From contig JAIRKB010000185.1 of NCBI GenBank assembly GCA_031260385.1, positions 1 to 10,295 on the forward strand: a stretch of DNA of 10,295 bases, given 5' to 3'. The position numbers were made by a program, and so were the translations under genes. Source of the DNA: Propionibacteriaceae bacterium (GTDB taxonomy: Bacteria; Actinomycetota; Actinomycetes; Propionibacteriales; Propionibacteriaceae). Shown here piece after piece: positions 1 through 5,206 of this stretch. Position 1 is the stretch's first letter. Each line of letters begins with the position of its first letter. A model generated the notes under the pieces. The model was not told the DNA's origin and did not search any database. It worked only from the letters and a program-made list of their open reading frames with translations.

Positions 1-696
1 TTGGCCTGGGTCGGGGCGGTCCGGGGCTATAGCGTCGTCTTGACGATGCCGGAGACGATGAGCCAGGAGCGTCGAGCCTTGCTGGCGGCCCTGGGGGCGA
101 AGCTTGTCCTCACCCCCGGCAGCGAAGGGATGCAGGGGGCTGTCGCCAGGGCGGAGCAGATTGCCTCCCAGACCCCGGGCGCCTTCCTCGCTCATCAGTT
201 TGAGAACCCAGCTAACCCGGCGATCCACCGACGGACCACCGCCCGTGAGATCTGGGAGGACACTGACGGTCAGGTTGACTACCTGGTTGCCGGGATTGGC
301 TCCGGCGGCACGATTAGCGGGATCGGTCAGGGGCTCAAGGCCCTCAAGGCCGAGGTCCAGATCATCGGCGTCGAACCGGCCGAATCCCCCTTGCTGAGTC
401 AAGGTCAAGCCGGGCCCCACCTCATCCAAGGGATCGGCGCCAATTTCGTGCCTCCCATCCTTGATCACTCGGTCATCGACGAGGTGATTGCCATCCCCTC
501 CCAAGTCGCTATCACCTGGGCTCGGCGAGCCGCCAGGGAAGAGGGGTTATTTGTCGGCATCTCCTCGGGCGCCGCCCTCGCCGCCGCCGCCCAAGTTGCC
601 GCCCGTACGCCAAAAAAGACCATCGTTGTCATCCTGCCGGACGCCGGCGACCGCTATCTATCAAGTCCCTTAGTTTCCGATCAAGAAGATGAGTGA
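1..696 (+). CDS. cysK: Cysteine synthase (O-acetylserine sulfhydrylase), 5'-truncated by window edge
   Basis: PLP-dependent fold-type II enzyme that makes L-cysteine from O-acetylserine and sulfide in the cytoplasm. The visible 231 residues begin inside the family's conserved N-terminal region (AWVGAVRGY, then LTMPETMSQERR). Roughly the first 75 residues, including the PLP-binding lysine, therefore lie upstream, and the TTG at base 1 is an internal Leu codon, not a start. Visible motifs are the glycine-rich phosphate-binding loop GIGSGGTISG (residues 98-107), EPAESPLL (125-132), the GISSGAA stretch (186-192), and the C-terminal ILPDAGDRYLSS (211-222), all typical of CysK/CysM. The stop is 3 nt before cysE, whose product makes the substrate, so the two are almost certainly co-transcribed. 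CysK is preferred over cystathionine beta-synthase because no CBS domain follows and because of the cysE partner. Confidence 0.95.
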   Translation: MAWVGAVRGYSVVLTMPETMSQERRALLAALGAKLVLTPGSEGMQGAVARAEQIASQTPGAFLAHQFENPANPAIHRRTTAREIWEDTDGQVDYLVAGIGSGGTISGIGQGLKALKAEVQIIGVEPAESPLLSQGQAGPHLIQGIGANFVPPILDHSVIDEVIAIPSQVAITWARRAAREEGLFVGISSGAALAAAAQVAARTPKKTIVVILPDAGDRYLSSPLVSDQEDE

Positions 697-699
697 ATC

Positions 700-1269
700 A
701 TGCACCAGCACACCCCTGAAGTAAAGCTCCTTGTCAAGGCCATACGACGGATGAGCGAAGACCTCTCGGCAGCGATGCGGGAAGACCCCGCTGCCACCTC
801 CAAGATGCTGGTAGCGCTGACCTACCCCGGTGTTCACGCCGTCTGGGCCTACCGGATCGCCCACGCGATGTGGGTGCGCGGCCCGGTGCTCCGCCCCTGG
901 GCGCGCGTCCTATCCCAGCTTGCCCGCTTCTTCACCGGCATTGAGATTCACCCCGGTGCGACGATCGGACGCCGGTTCTTCATCGATCACGGTATGGGGG
1001 TCGTTATCGGCGAGACCGCCGTGGTTGGTAACGATGTCCTGATGTATCACCAGGTCACCCTCGGCGGCCGCTCGCGCGGTCAATTCAAACGCCACCCCAC
1101 CGTCGGCAATCGCGTCTTACTCGGCGCTGGTGCCAAACTCATCGGCCCGATCACGGTCGGCGATGACGTCAAGATCGGTGCCAACGCCCTGGTCGTCGAC
1201 GATGTCGCTCCCGGCGAAGTCGTTGTCGGCATCCCCGGCAAGAAACGCATCGGCGACGTCGTCGCCTAG
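700..1269 (+). CDS. cysE: Serine O-acetyltransferase
   Basis: Transfers acetyl from acetyl-CoA to L-serine, giving O-acetylserine for the cysteine synthase encoded just upstream. At 189 residues this is the short form common in Gram-positives. It has a helical N-terminal part (LTYPGVHAVWAYRIAHAMW, residues 40-58) followed by a left-handed beta-helix of hexapeptide repeats (about 80-180). The catalytic Asp96-His97 pair lies in FIDHGMGVVIGETA, and His132 in KRHPTVGN matches the second conserved histidine. GAGAKLIGPITVG is the usual CoA-side repeat. The ATG at 700 has only a weak upstream purine run and starts 3 nt after the cysK stop. An in-frame ATG at 751 (MSEDLSAAM) would still keep the conserved core. 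The C-terminus ends GDVVA rather than in the Ile that anchors CysE in the CysK active site in enteric bacteria. Confidence 0.95.
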   Translation: MHQHTPEVKLLVKAIRRMSEDLSAAMREDPAATSKMLVALTYPGVHAVWAYRIAHAMWVRGPVLRPWARVLSQLARFFTGIEIHPGATIGRRFFIDHGMGVVIGETAVVGNDVLMYHQVTLGGRSRGQFKRHPTVGNRVLLGAGAKLIGPITVGDDVKIGANALVVDDVAPGEVVVGIPGKKRIGDVVA

Positions 1270-1274
1270 AAGTT

Positions 1275-1410
1275 AACTCCAAGATTTCGGCCTTGTTCTG
1301 ATAGACCTGACCAAAATCCTGGAGTTGGCACCCAAAATCACGAAATTCTGGGTGCCAACTCCAAGAAAATGGAGCGTGGAAGGAAAACGGGCCAAAATCC
1401 TGGAGTTGGC
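1275..1410. repeat. Cluster of four alternating palindromic units (REP/BIME-like)
   Basis: Four related units alternate in orientation. Unit 1 (minus) is 1275-1290, unit 2 (plus) 1311-1329, unit 3 (minus) 1354-1372 and unit 4 (plus) 1392-1410. Units 2 and 4 are identical over 19 bases (ccaaaatcctggagttggc). Unit 1 matches the reverse complement of unit 2 at 14 of 16 bases, and unit 3 at about 15 of 19. Units 2 and 3 also form a perfect hairpin: arms 1321-1334 and 1349-1362, extendable to 15 bp by T1320-A1363. The cluster lies in a non-coding gap between convergent genes, the usual setting for REP/BIME-type elements. It could also form a processing or termination structure for the cysK-cysE mRNA. 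No ORF or transposase accompanies it. Confidence 0.75.
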
Positions 1411-1471
1411 TCAACCCAGCGCGCCATAACAGCCCGGTGGGGGCAAGACAGCCCGGGCTTGGCATAGCAAA

Positions 1472-1494
1472 GAGGGGCCCGAGTGGGGCCCCTC
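1472..1494 (-). terminator. Rho-independent terminator of the sunset-domain gene
   Basis: A 9-bp perfect G/C stem (gaggggccc at 1472-1480 with gggcccctc at 1486-1494) and a 5-base loop lies 15 bases past the stop of the minus-strand gene. Read on the minus strand, the hairpin is followed by a short T run (CTCTTTGC). No T run follows it on the plus strand, so it most likely serves the minus-strand gene only. Confidence 0.7.
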
Positions 1495-1509
1495 ATGAGT
1501 TCGGTTGGG

Positions 1510-2367
1510 TTAGCGTTGGGAGCGGACGAAGCCGGCGGCTTGGGCGGCGTCCTCGGAGATGAACCAGACGTCGGCGTGGGTCCGGGCGTGGCCGGCTGCA
1601 CCGGGGACGTGGTATTTCATGGAGCGCTCGTTGCCTTTGATTTCGAAACCTTCGGGCGGATTCGGGCCGGCATAGGAGCCTTCACCATAAGGCGCGGATT
1701 CGACGATCTCGTCTTGGCCTTCAGCCACCTCAGCGGACTCGTCACCGTCGACCTCGCCCAAGGCGGCATCGTCTAGCACTTCGTCAATCTCATAATCGTC
1801 ATCCGGGTAGACGTACGGTTCGTCCGGTTCGTAGGCGGCCCAGTCTTCCCGGCTACCAAGGAAGGCCCGCACAGCGATGACGAGGGCACCAAGCACGGCG
1901 CTAATCGCCGCGATGGTGGCGACTTTCTTAAACTTACTAGATTTCTTGGTTTGCACGAGTTCTCCTTTTAGGGCATCAAGGGAGGCATCGGCACGCGCGT
2001 CCAACCATTTTGCGATCTCGCGCTTGTCTTCGACCGGGGTTTCAGCGGCATGCTGAAGGGCCTGGATCAAGGCAGGCAGCAGATCATCTTGGACGGCTTT
2101 CTGGGCGCGGTCAACGGCGGGGGCGACCTTATCCAGAGCGGTATTAACTGAGGGTTGGATCCGTTCAACCGTGTCGGCAGCGAGTCCGGCGGCGCGTCGT
2201 TTGGCGCCCTTGGCGGCTTCAACCGCCGAGTCAGCGACGGGGGTAACCCGCTTGGCGGCGGCATCGATCAGGGGGGTGATCCGCTCGACCACCTCGTGCC
2301 AAGCGTTATCGGTGTCGGCCTTTAGCTTCTCAAGCCCCATCTCGAGGTCATCTTTGCGAACTATCAT
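1510..2367 (-). CDS. Single-pass membrane protein with C-terminal sunset-like domain, function unknown
   Basis: Unknown function. From the chosen start the product is 285 residues. Residues 1-140 are Ala/Lys/Glu-rich and predicted helical, with a protein-level repeat of about 40-residue period: VERITPLIDAAAKRVTPVAD near 27 and VERIQPSVNTALDKVAPAVD near 67. A Lys-rich stretch (KKSSKFKK, about 141-148) precedes one hydrophobic segment (about 149-170). An acidic linker rich in Asp/Glu/Tyr follows (about 173-224). The last ~50 residues (FEIKGN...KYHVPGAAGHARTHADVWFISEDAAQAAGF) resemble the actinobacterial sunset domain. By the positive-inside rule the N-terminus is cytoplasmic and the sunset domain outside; this is inference. 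Start choice: the ATG at 2367 has a TAGGA ribosome site at a 5-nt spacing. The longer GTG frame from 2388 has its AGGAG abutting the start, so it is less likely. Confidence 0.8.
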   Translation of the reverse strand: MIVRKDDLEMGLEKLKADTDNAWHEVVERITPLIDAAAKRVTPVADSAVEAAKGAKRRAAGLAADTVERIQPSVNTALDKVAPAVDRAQKAVQDDLLPALIQALQHAAETPVEDKREIAKWLDARADASLDALKGELVQTKKSSKFKKVATIAAISAVLGALVIAVRAFLGSREDWAAYEPDEPYVYPDDDYEIDEVLDDAALGEVDGDESAEVAEGQDEIVESAPYGEGSYAGPNPPEGFEIKGNERSMKYHVPGAAGHARTHADVWFISEDAAQAAGFVRSQR

Positions 2368-2372
2368 TGTCG

Positions 2373-2377
2373 TCCTA
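2373..2377 (-). promoter_or_regulatory. Ribosome binding site that decides the start of the sunset-domain gene
   Basis: Minus-strand TAGGA ends 5 nt before the ATG at 2367. The upstream in-frame GTG at 2388 has an AGGAG that overlaps or abuts it, which is too close for normal initiation. The ATG is therefore preferred. Confidence 0.55.
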
Positions 2378-2403
2378 ACGTTGGGCACTCCTAGGGGAGT
2401 GTC

Positions 2404-2433
2404 TATCTAGTCTACTGGGGTCACGCCGAACAA
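2404..2433 (-). promoter_or_regulatory. Candidate sigma70-type promoter of the sunset-domain gene
   Basis: On the minus strand, TTGTTC (2433-2428) and TAGATA (2409-2404) are separated by 18 bases, and the -10 lies about 37 bases upstream of the preferred ATG. The match to consensus is moderate and rests on inspection only. The rest of the 2389-2602 gap shows only a small palindrome (cctag-c-ctagg, 2537-2547) and no clear promoter for the cyclophilin gene. Confidence 0.35.
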
Positions 2434-2602
2434 AGTACCCTGACATTCCCCTGAGCCCTGATCCTATTGTACGGACAAGTGCCGGACGTACGCTGGCTAC
2501 CGCGAGCGATCCCGAGATGCGGGTCCGACCCTTCGGCCTAGCCTAGGTCAGTTGTGACCGGACTGTGGGAGAATAGATGGCATTGACATCAGAAGGGATG
2601 AA

Positions 2603-3112
2603 ATGACTCAAGCAGTCTTGCACACCAACCTCGGCGACATTGTGATCGATCTGTTTCCTGATCACGCGCCAGTGACGGTGGCGAATTTTGTTGGCCTGGC
2701 GACCGGGACGAAGGAATATACCGATGAAACGACTGGGGAGAAGAAGACCAGTCGGTTCTATGACGGTCTTGGCTTCCACCGAGTGATCGATGGGTTCATG
2801 ATTCAAGGTGGTTGCCCGCGCGGTGATGGGCGGGGTGGTCCCGGATATGAGTTCGCCGACGAGTTTCACCCCGAACTGGCCTTTTCGCGTCCCTACCTCT
2901 TGGCGATGGCCAATGCCGGCCCGGGGACCAATGGTTCGCAGTTCTTCATTACTGTCGGCCCGACCCCGCATCTCAACCGGCGTCACACGATCTTCGGTGA
3001 AGTCACCGATCCGGCAAGTCAACAGGTCGTCGACCAGATTGCCCAGGTCCGGACTGACCGCGGTGATCGTCCGGTTTCGCCGGTGGTCATTGACACCCTT
3101 GAGATTCGCTAG
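2603..3112 (+). CDS. Cyclophilin-type peptidyl-prolyl cis-trans isomerase
   Basis: Cytosolic protein-folding enzyme that isomerises Xaa-Pro bonds. At 169 residues it is a single cyclophilin domain with no signal peptide or membrane segment, like the PpiA/PpiB-type cytoplasmic enzymes of actinobacteria. Active-site motifs are intact: FHRVI with the catalytic Arg60, FMIQGG with Gln68, MANAGPGTNGSQFFI (102-116) with the hydrophobic-pocket Phe114, and HLNRRHTIFGEV (123-134). His123 stands where human cyclophilin A has Trp121, as in many bacterial cyclophilins with low cyclosporin affinity. The ATG at 2603 follows AGAAGGG (2591-2597) at 5 nt. An earlier ATG at 2599 runs straight into a stop (ATG AAA TGA) and could only form a two-codon ORF. 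The gene stands alone on its strand, convergent with the exonuclease gene 8 nt downstream. Confidence 0.95.
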   Translation: MTQAVLHTNLGDIVIDLFPDHAPVTVANFVGLATGTKEYTDETTGEKKTSRFYDGLGFHRVIDGFMIQGGCPRGDGRGGPGYEFADEFHPELAFSRPYLLAMANAGPGTNGSQFFITVGPTPHLNRRHTIFGEVTDPASQQVVDQIAQVRTDRGDRPVSPVVIDTLEIR

Positions 3113-3116
3113 CGTT

Positions 3117-3142
3117 GTGGCTAGCCCGAGTGGGTTGGCCAC
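3117..3142. terminator. Hairpin between the convergent cyclophilin and exonuclease genes
   Basis: gtggctagccc (3117-3127) pairs with gggttggccac (3132-3142) around a 4-base loop: 11 pairs, two of them G-U on the plus-strand RNA. It sits just past the cyclophilin stop and overlaps the last codons of the minus-strand gene. No T run follows on either strand, so a bidirectional terminator role is possible but weakly supported. Confidence 0.35.
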
Positions 3143-4806
3143 CCCCAGACACCATCAATAGACATCAGTCTGACCCCTGGTTTCTCCATCCAAGCGGCAA
3201 TTAGTTCTGCTTCGGCAAGGGAGCCTGCCGGCATCCCGGCGACCTCAGGGGTGACGCAGCGCGCCGCTTGGGTGGCGATTTCGGCGATCCGGCTCGGATC
3301 ATCACCCGGTCGGGCGATGGCAGCGCCGACCAGTTGGGCATAACGGAAGATGTGGATCAGCCAGGATTCCCCGACCCGACGAGCAGCGATAATCTCCGGG
3401 CAACTCGCCAGCGAGACCAGACGGACCTTGCGCCGCAGACCGTATTCGAAGATCCGGAGTCGGGCCAGCATTTCGGCGGCCTCCTCGTAGCGATAGCCAC
3501 TGGAGTAATGATCAATGGCGGCGAAACAGGCTTTTCTTACGGGCCGGACGTTACCCGCTAAGCAGTCTCTCGCTTGCTCAACCAGAGCGCCGTACGCTGC
3601 TAGGTTTGCTGGTTCGCAGGGAGCAGGGCAGGATTTCAGCTCGGCGAGGGCGCACGGTTGCCGACCAGTTTTGGTCAGGCGCTCCTTGCAGGTGCGCAAG
3701 GGGAAAGCTTCCGAGGCTGCCAGGATCGCCTGCTCGGCCGCGAAACGATCCGGGAAAGGGCCGAGATAGTGGGTGGGCGCGTCAGCGACCTTGCGGACGA
3801 TGGAGAAGCGGGGGATCGGCTCGTCGGTTAGTTTGACCCAGATCTGGCTTGGCTGCTTACTCCGGCGATTGTACGGTGGTTGGTGGGCGGCGATCAGGCG
3901 TAACTCAACAACGGCCGCCTCCAAACTAGTTTGGCATTCGACTGCCTCCACCCCGGTGGCCAAAGCGATCATCTCCTCCATGCGCCGACGCTGTTCGGAG
4001 GCGGTGAAATAGGTCGCCACCCGGCGTCGGATCGCTTTGGAGGTGCCGACGTAGAGATATTGGCGTCGCGCTGGACTATCGCGAACAAAGAAGTAAACTC
4101 CAGGGCCCTTGGGCAGGCCTTTCGCCCAATGCCCTTTCGAACGCCGCGCCTTGGAGACCAGGTGAGAGAACTCCAGAAGATCCTCTAGTGTTCGAACGCC
4201 TTGGTTGCCGACCCGGTCGAGGAGGGCATGGAGCAGGTCAACGGTCGCCTGAGCATCATCGAGGGCCCGGTGGGAGGGGGTGACGGTGGTTGAAACATAT
4301 TGCGATAAGGTGCCCAAGCGGTAATTAGCGACCTCATGTCGGGGAATGATGTGGCGAGCTAGCGCCACCGTGTCGACGACCACCAACCCCGGCCAATCGT
4401 AACCCAAGCCCTTGGCGGCGCGTTTCAGAAAACCGATGTCGAAGCGGGCATTGTGAGCGACCATGACACAGCCCTTGACGAACTCTAGCAAGGCCGGGAA
4501 GACCGACCGCAGATGAGGAGCGTCAGCGACCGTCTGATTGCTGATCCCGGTCAGAGTGGTGATCAAGCTCGGAATCGACACGCCCGGGTTGATCAGGGTC
4601 TGAAACTCCCCAAGCACCTCCCCGCCGCAAACCTTGACCGCCCCAATCTCCGTAATCCGCGAGTCATTGGTCGTTCCCGTAGTCTCCAGGTCAATCACGC
4701 AGAAAGTGGTTTCAAACAAAGGGGTTTCCAAGGTCGCAGTCTCGTCGGCGAAATCTGCCAACATCGGCTGGCGTTCACCATTCATATCAGGTTGCTTGGA
4801 GACCAT
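3121..4806 (-). CDS. DnaQ-like DEDD exonuclease fused to UvrC-like GIY-YIG nuclease module (Rv2191 type)
   Basis: Two-nuclease fusion of 561 residues, probably a DNA repair factor. The N-terminal DEDDh 3'-5' exonuclease has Exo I IDLETTG (Asp39, Glu41), Exo II VMVAHNARFD (Asp123) and Exo III HRALDDA (His179, Asp184), as in DNA polymerase III epsilon. From about 233 a GIY-YIG domain follows: GPGVYFF, LYVGTSKAIRRRV (251-263), the likely metal-binding Glu301 in VVELRLI, and PPYN (311-314). The next stretch copies UvrC's cysteine-rich region (Cys373, 385, 393, 397; RTC...CPAPC), then a UVR-like helical pair (RYEEAAEMLARL, 439-450). UvrC's second nuclease domain and helix-hairpin-helix are absent, so this is not UvrC but resembles Cho joined to DnaQ. 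Such fusions are a recognised actinobacterial family; their exact substrate is unknown to me. No Shine-Dalgarno precedes the ATG at 4806. Confidence 0.92.
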   Translation of the reverse strand: MVSKQPDMNGERQPMLADFADETATLETPLFETTFCVIDLETTGTTNDSRITEIGAVKVCGGEVLGEFQTLINPGVSIPSLITTLTGISNQTVADAPHLRSVFPALLEFVKGCVMVAHNARFDIGFLKRAAKGLGYDWPGLVVVDTVALARHIIPRHEVANYRLGTLSQYVSTTVTPSHRALDDAQATVDLLHALLDRVGNQGVRTLEDLLEFSHLVSKARRSKGHWAKGLPKGPGVYFFVRDSPARRQYLYVGTSKAIRRRVATYFTASEQRRRMEEMIALATGVEAVECQTSLEAAVVELRLIAAHQPPYNRRSKQPSQIWVKLTDEPIPRFSIVRKVADAPTHYLGPFPDRFAAEQAILAASEAFPLRTCKERLTKTGRQPCALAELKSCPAPCEPANLAAYGALVEQARDCLAGNVRPVRKACFAAIDHYSSGYRYEEAAEMLARLRIFEYGLRRKVRLVSLASCPEIIAARRVGESWLIHIFRYAQLVGAAIARPGDDPSRIAEIATQAARCVTPEVAGMPAGSLAEAELIAAWMEKPGVRLMSIDGVWGWPTHSG

Positions 4807-4812
4807 GAAACT

Positions 4813-4818
4813 ACACTA
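4813..4818 (-). promoter_or_regulatory. Likely -10 element giving a leaderless exonuclease mRNA
   Basis: Minus-strand TAGTGT (TAnnnT type) ends 6 nt before the ATG at 4806, so transcription would begin at or next to the A of the start codon. There is no ribosome site upstream, which fits a leaderless transcript, a frequent arrangement in actinobacteria. No convincing -35 is seen. Confidence 0.5.
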
Positions 4819-4848
4819 GACCACCGCTACGACACGCGGAACCAAATA

Positions 4849-5064
4849 ATGTCGGAGGGGACTGACACAGTAGGGGACATGGAATCTTATGTGATTGATT
4901 GTGACTCCTGTGGGGCCAACCCGCAGGCCTGTGGCGACTGCCTAATGTCCTTCCTGGAAACCACAACGATAGGCCAACCAGTCCGCTTCAGCGCCGATGA
5001 GAAAGCAGCGTTGACAGTGATGGCGGAGGTTGGGTTAGTGCCGCGCTTGCAACTGGTTGCCTAG
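4849..5064 (+). CDS. Small four-cysteine protein, function unknown
   Basis: Up to 71 residues. After a short variable lead comes VIDCDSCGANPQACGDC, a CX2CX6CX2C arrangement that could bind zinc or another metal. The rest (RFSADEKAALTVMAEVGLVPRLQLV) reads as a short helix and an 'aGLVPrL' ending. I recall similar short Cys-rich proteins in actinobacteria but cannot name the family or a function. It diverges from the exonuclease gene with 42 bases between starts, so the two may share regulatory DNA. The start is uncertain: the ATG at 4849 has only a weak GGA 8 nt upstream and overlaps a -10-like AATAAT (4845-4850). The ATG at 4879 (AGGGG 2 nt before it) or the GTG at 4891 would leave the cysteine motif at the very N-terminus. 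Confidence 0.7.
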   Translation: MSEGTDTVGDMESYVIDCDSCGANPQACGDCLMSFLETTTIGQPVRFSADEKAALTVMAEVGLVPRLQLVA

Positions 5065-5101
5065 ATCAGGGAGCACCCCTTTTCAGTGACCGTGGTCGCT
5101 C

Positions 5102-5206
5102 GCGGGGGTTGAGGGGGTCGTCCCCCTCTCGGTTTTGGAACCCGCGGGGGCTGAGGGGGTCGCCCCCCTCTCGGTTCGTCAACGGGGGTCGTCCCCCTCT
5201 CGGTTT
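5102..5206. repeat. Three tandem G/C hairpin repeats between convergent genes
   Basis: Copies lie at 5102-5134, 5144-5176 and about 5182-5206; the third lacks the left part. Each has a hairpin and the trailing tctcggtt. Stems are 5111-5117 with 5122-5128, 5153-5159 with 5164-5170 (gaggggg/ccccctc, loop tcgt or tcgc), and 5184-5188 with 5193-5197 (loop tcgt). Copies 1 and 2 share 31 of 33 bases; the differences fall in the left flank and loop, leaving the stem intact. The third copy runs into the stop codon of the RecB-like nuclease gene. Copy 1 is followed by ggtttt, so it could terminate the upstream plus-strand gene; otherwise this is a REP-like repeat family. Confidence 0.75.

Noticed and set aside
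1..3. TTG at base 1 as the start codon of cysK
   Set aside because: The protein aligns by eye from within the conserved core (AWVGAVRGY...LTMPETMS), and the PLP lysine region is missing. The gene simply enters the window from the left.
1169..1465. 98-residue minus-strand frame through the palindrome cluster
   Set aside because: Its peptide repeats (LQDFG) come from the nucleotide palindromes and it runs antisense into cysE. There is no coding evidence.
2543..3142. 199-residue open frame on the minus strand opposite the cyclophilin gene
   Set aside because: It is a complementary-strand shadow of a clearly recognised gene, has no family signature, and would need to overlap it completely.
3121..4806. 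Gene as uvrC or dnaQ itself
   Set aside because: The exonuclease domain is fused to a GIY-YIG module and the UvrC C-terminal nuclease and helix-hairpin-helix domains are absent, so neither name fits.
4513..4848. Long N-terminal extension of the small Cys-rich protein (frame open from 4513)
   Set aside because: This part lies antisense to the exonuclease's conserved Exo I and II region and its peptide looks like shadow translation. The starts at 4849, 4879 or 4891 are more sensible.
5102..5206. Possible CRISPR array
   Set aside because: Only three copies with unequal spacing (42 and 29 bases), spacers are very short and G/C-rich like the repeats, and no cas genes are nearby despite the Cas4-like cysteines in the adjacent nuclease.
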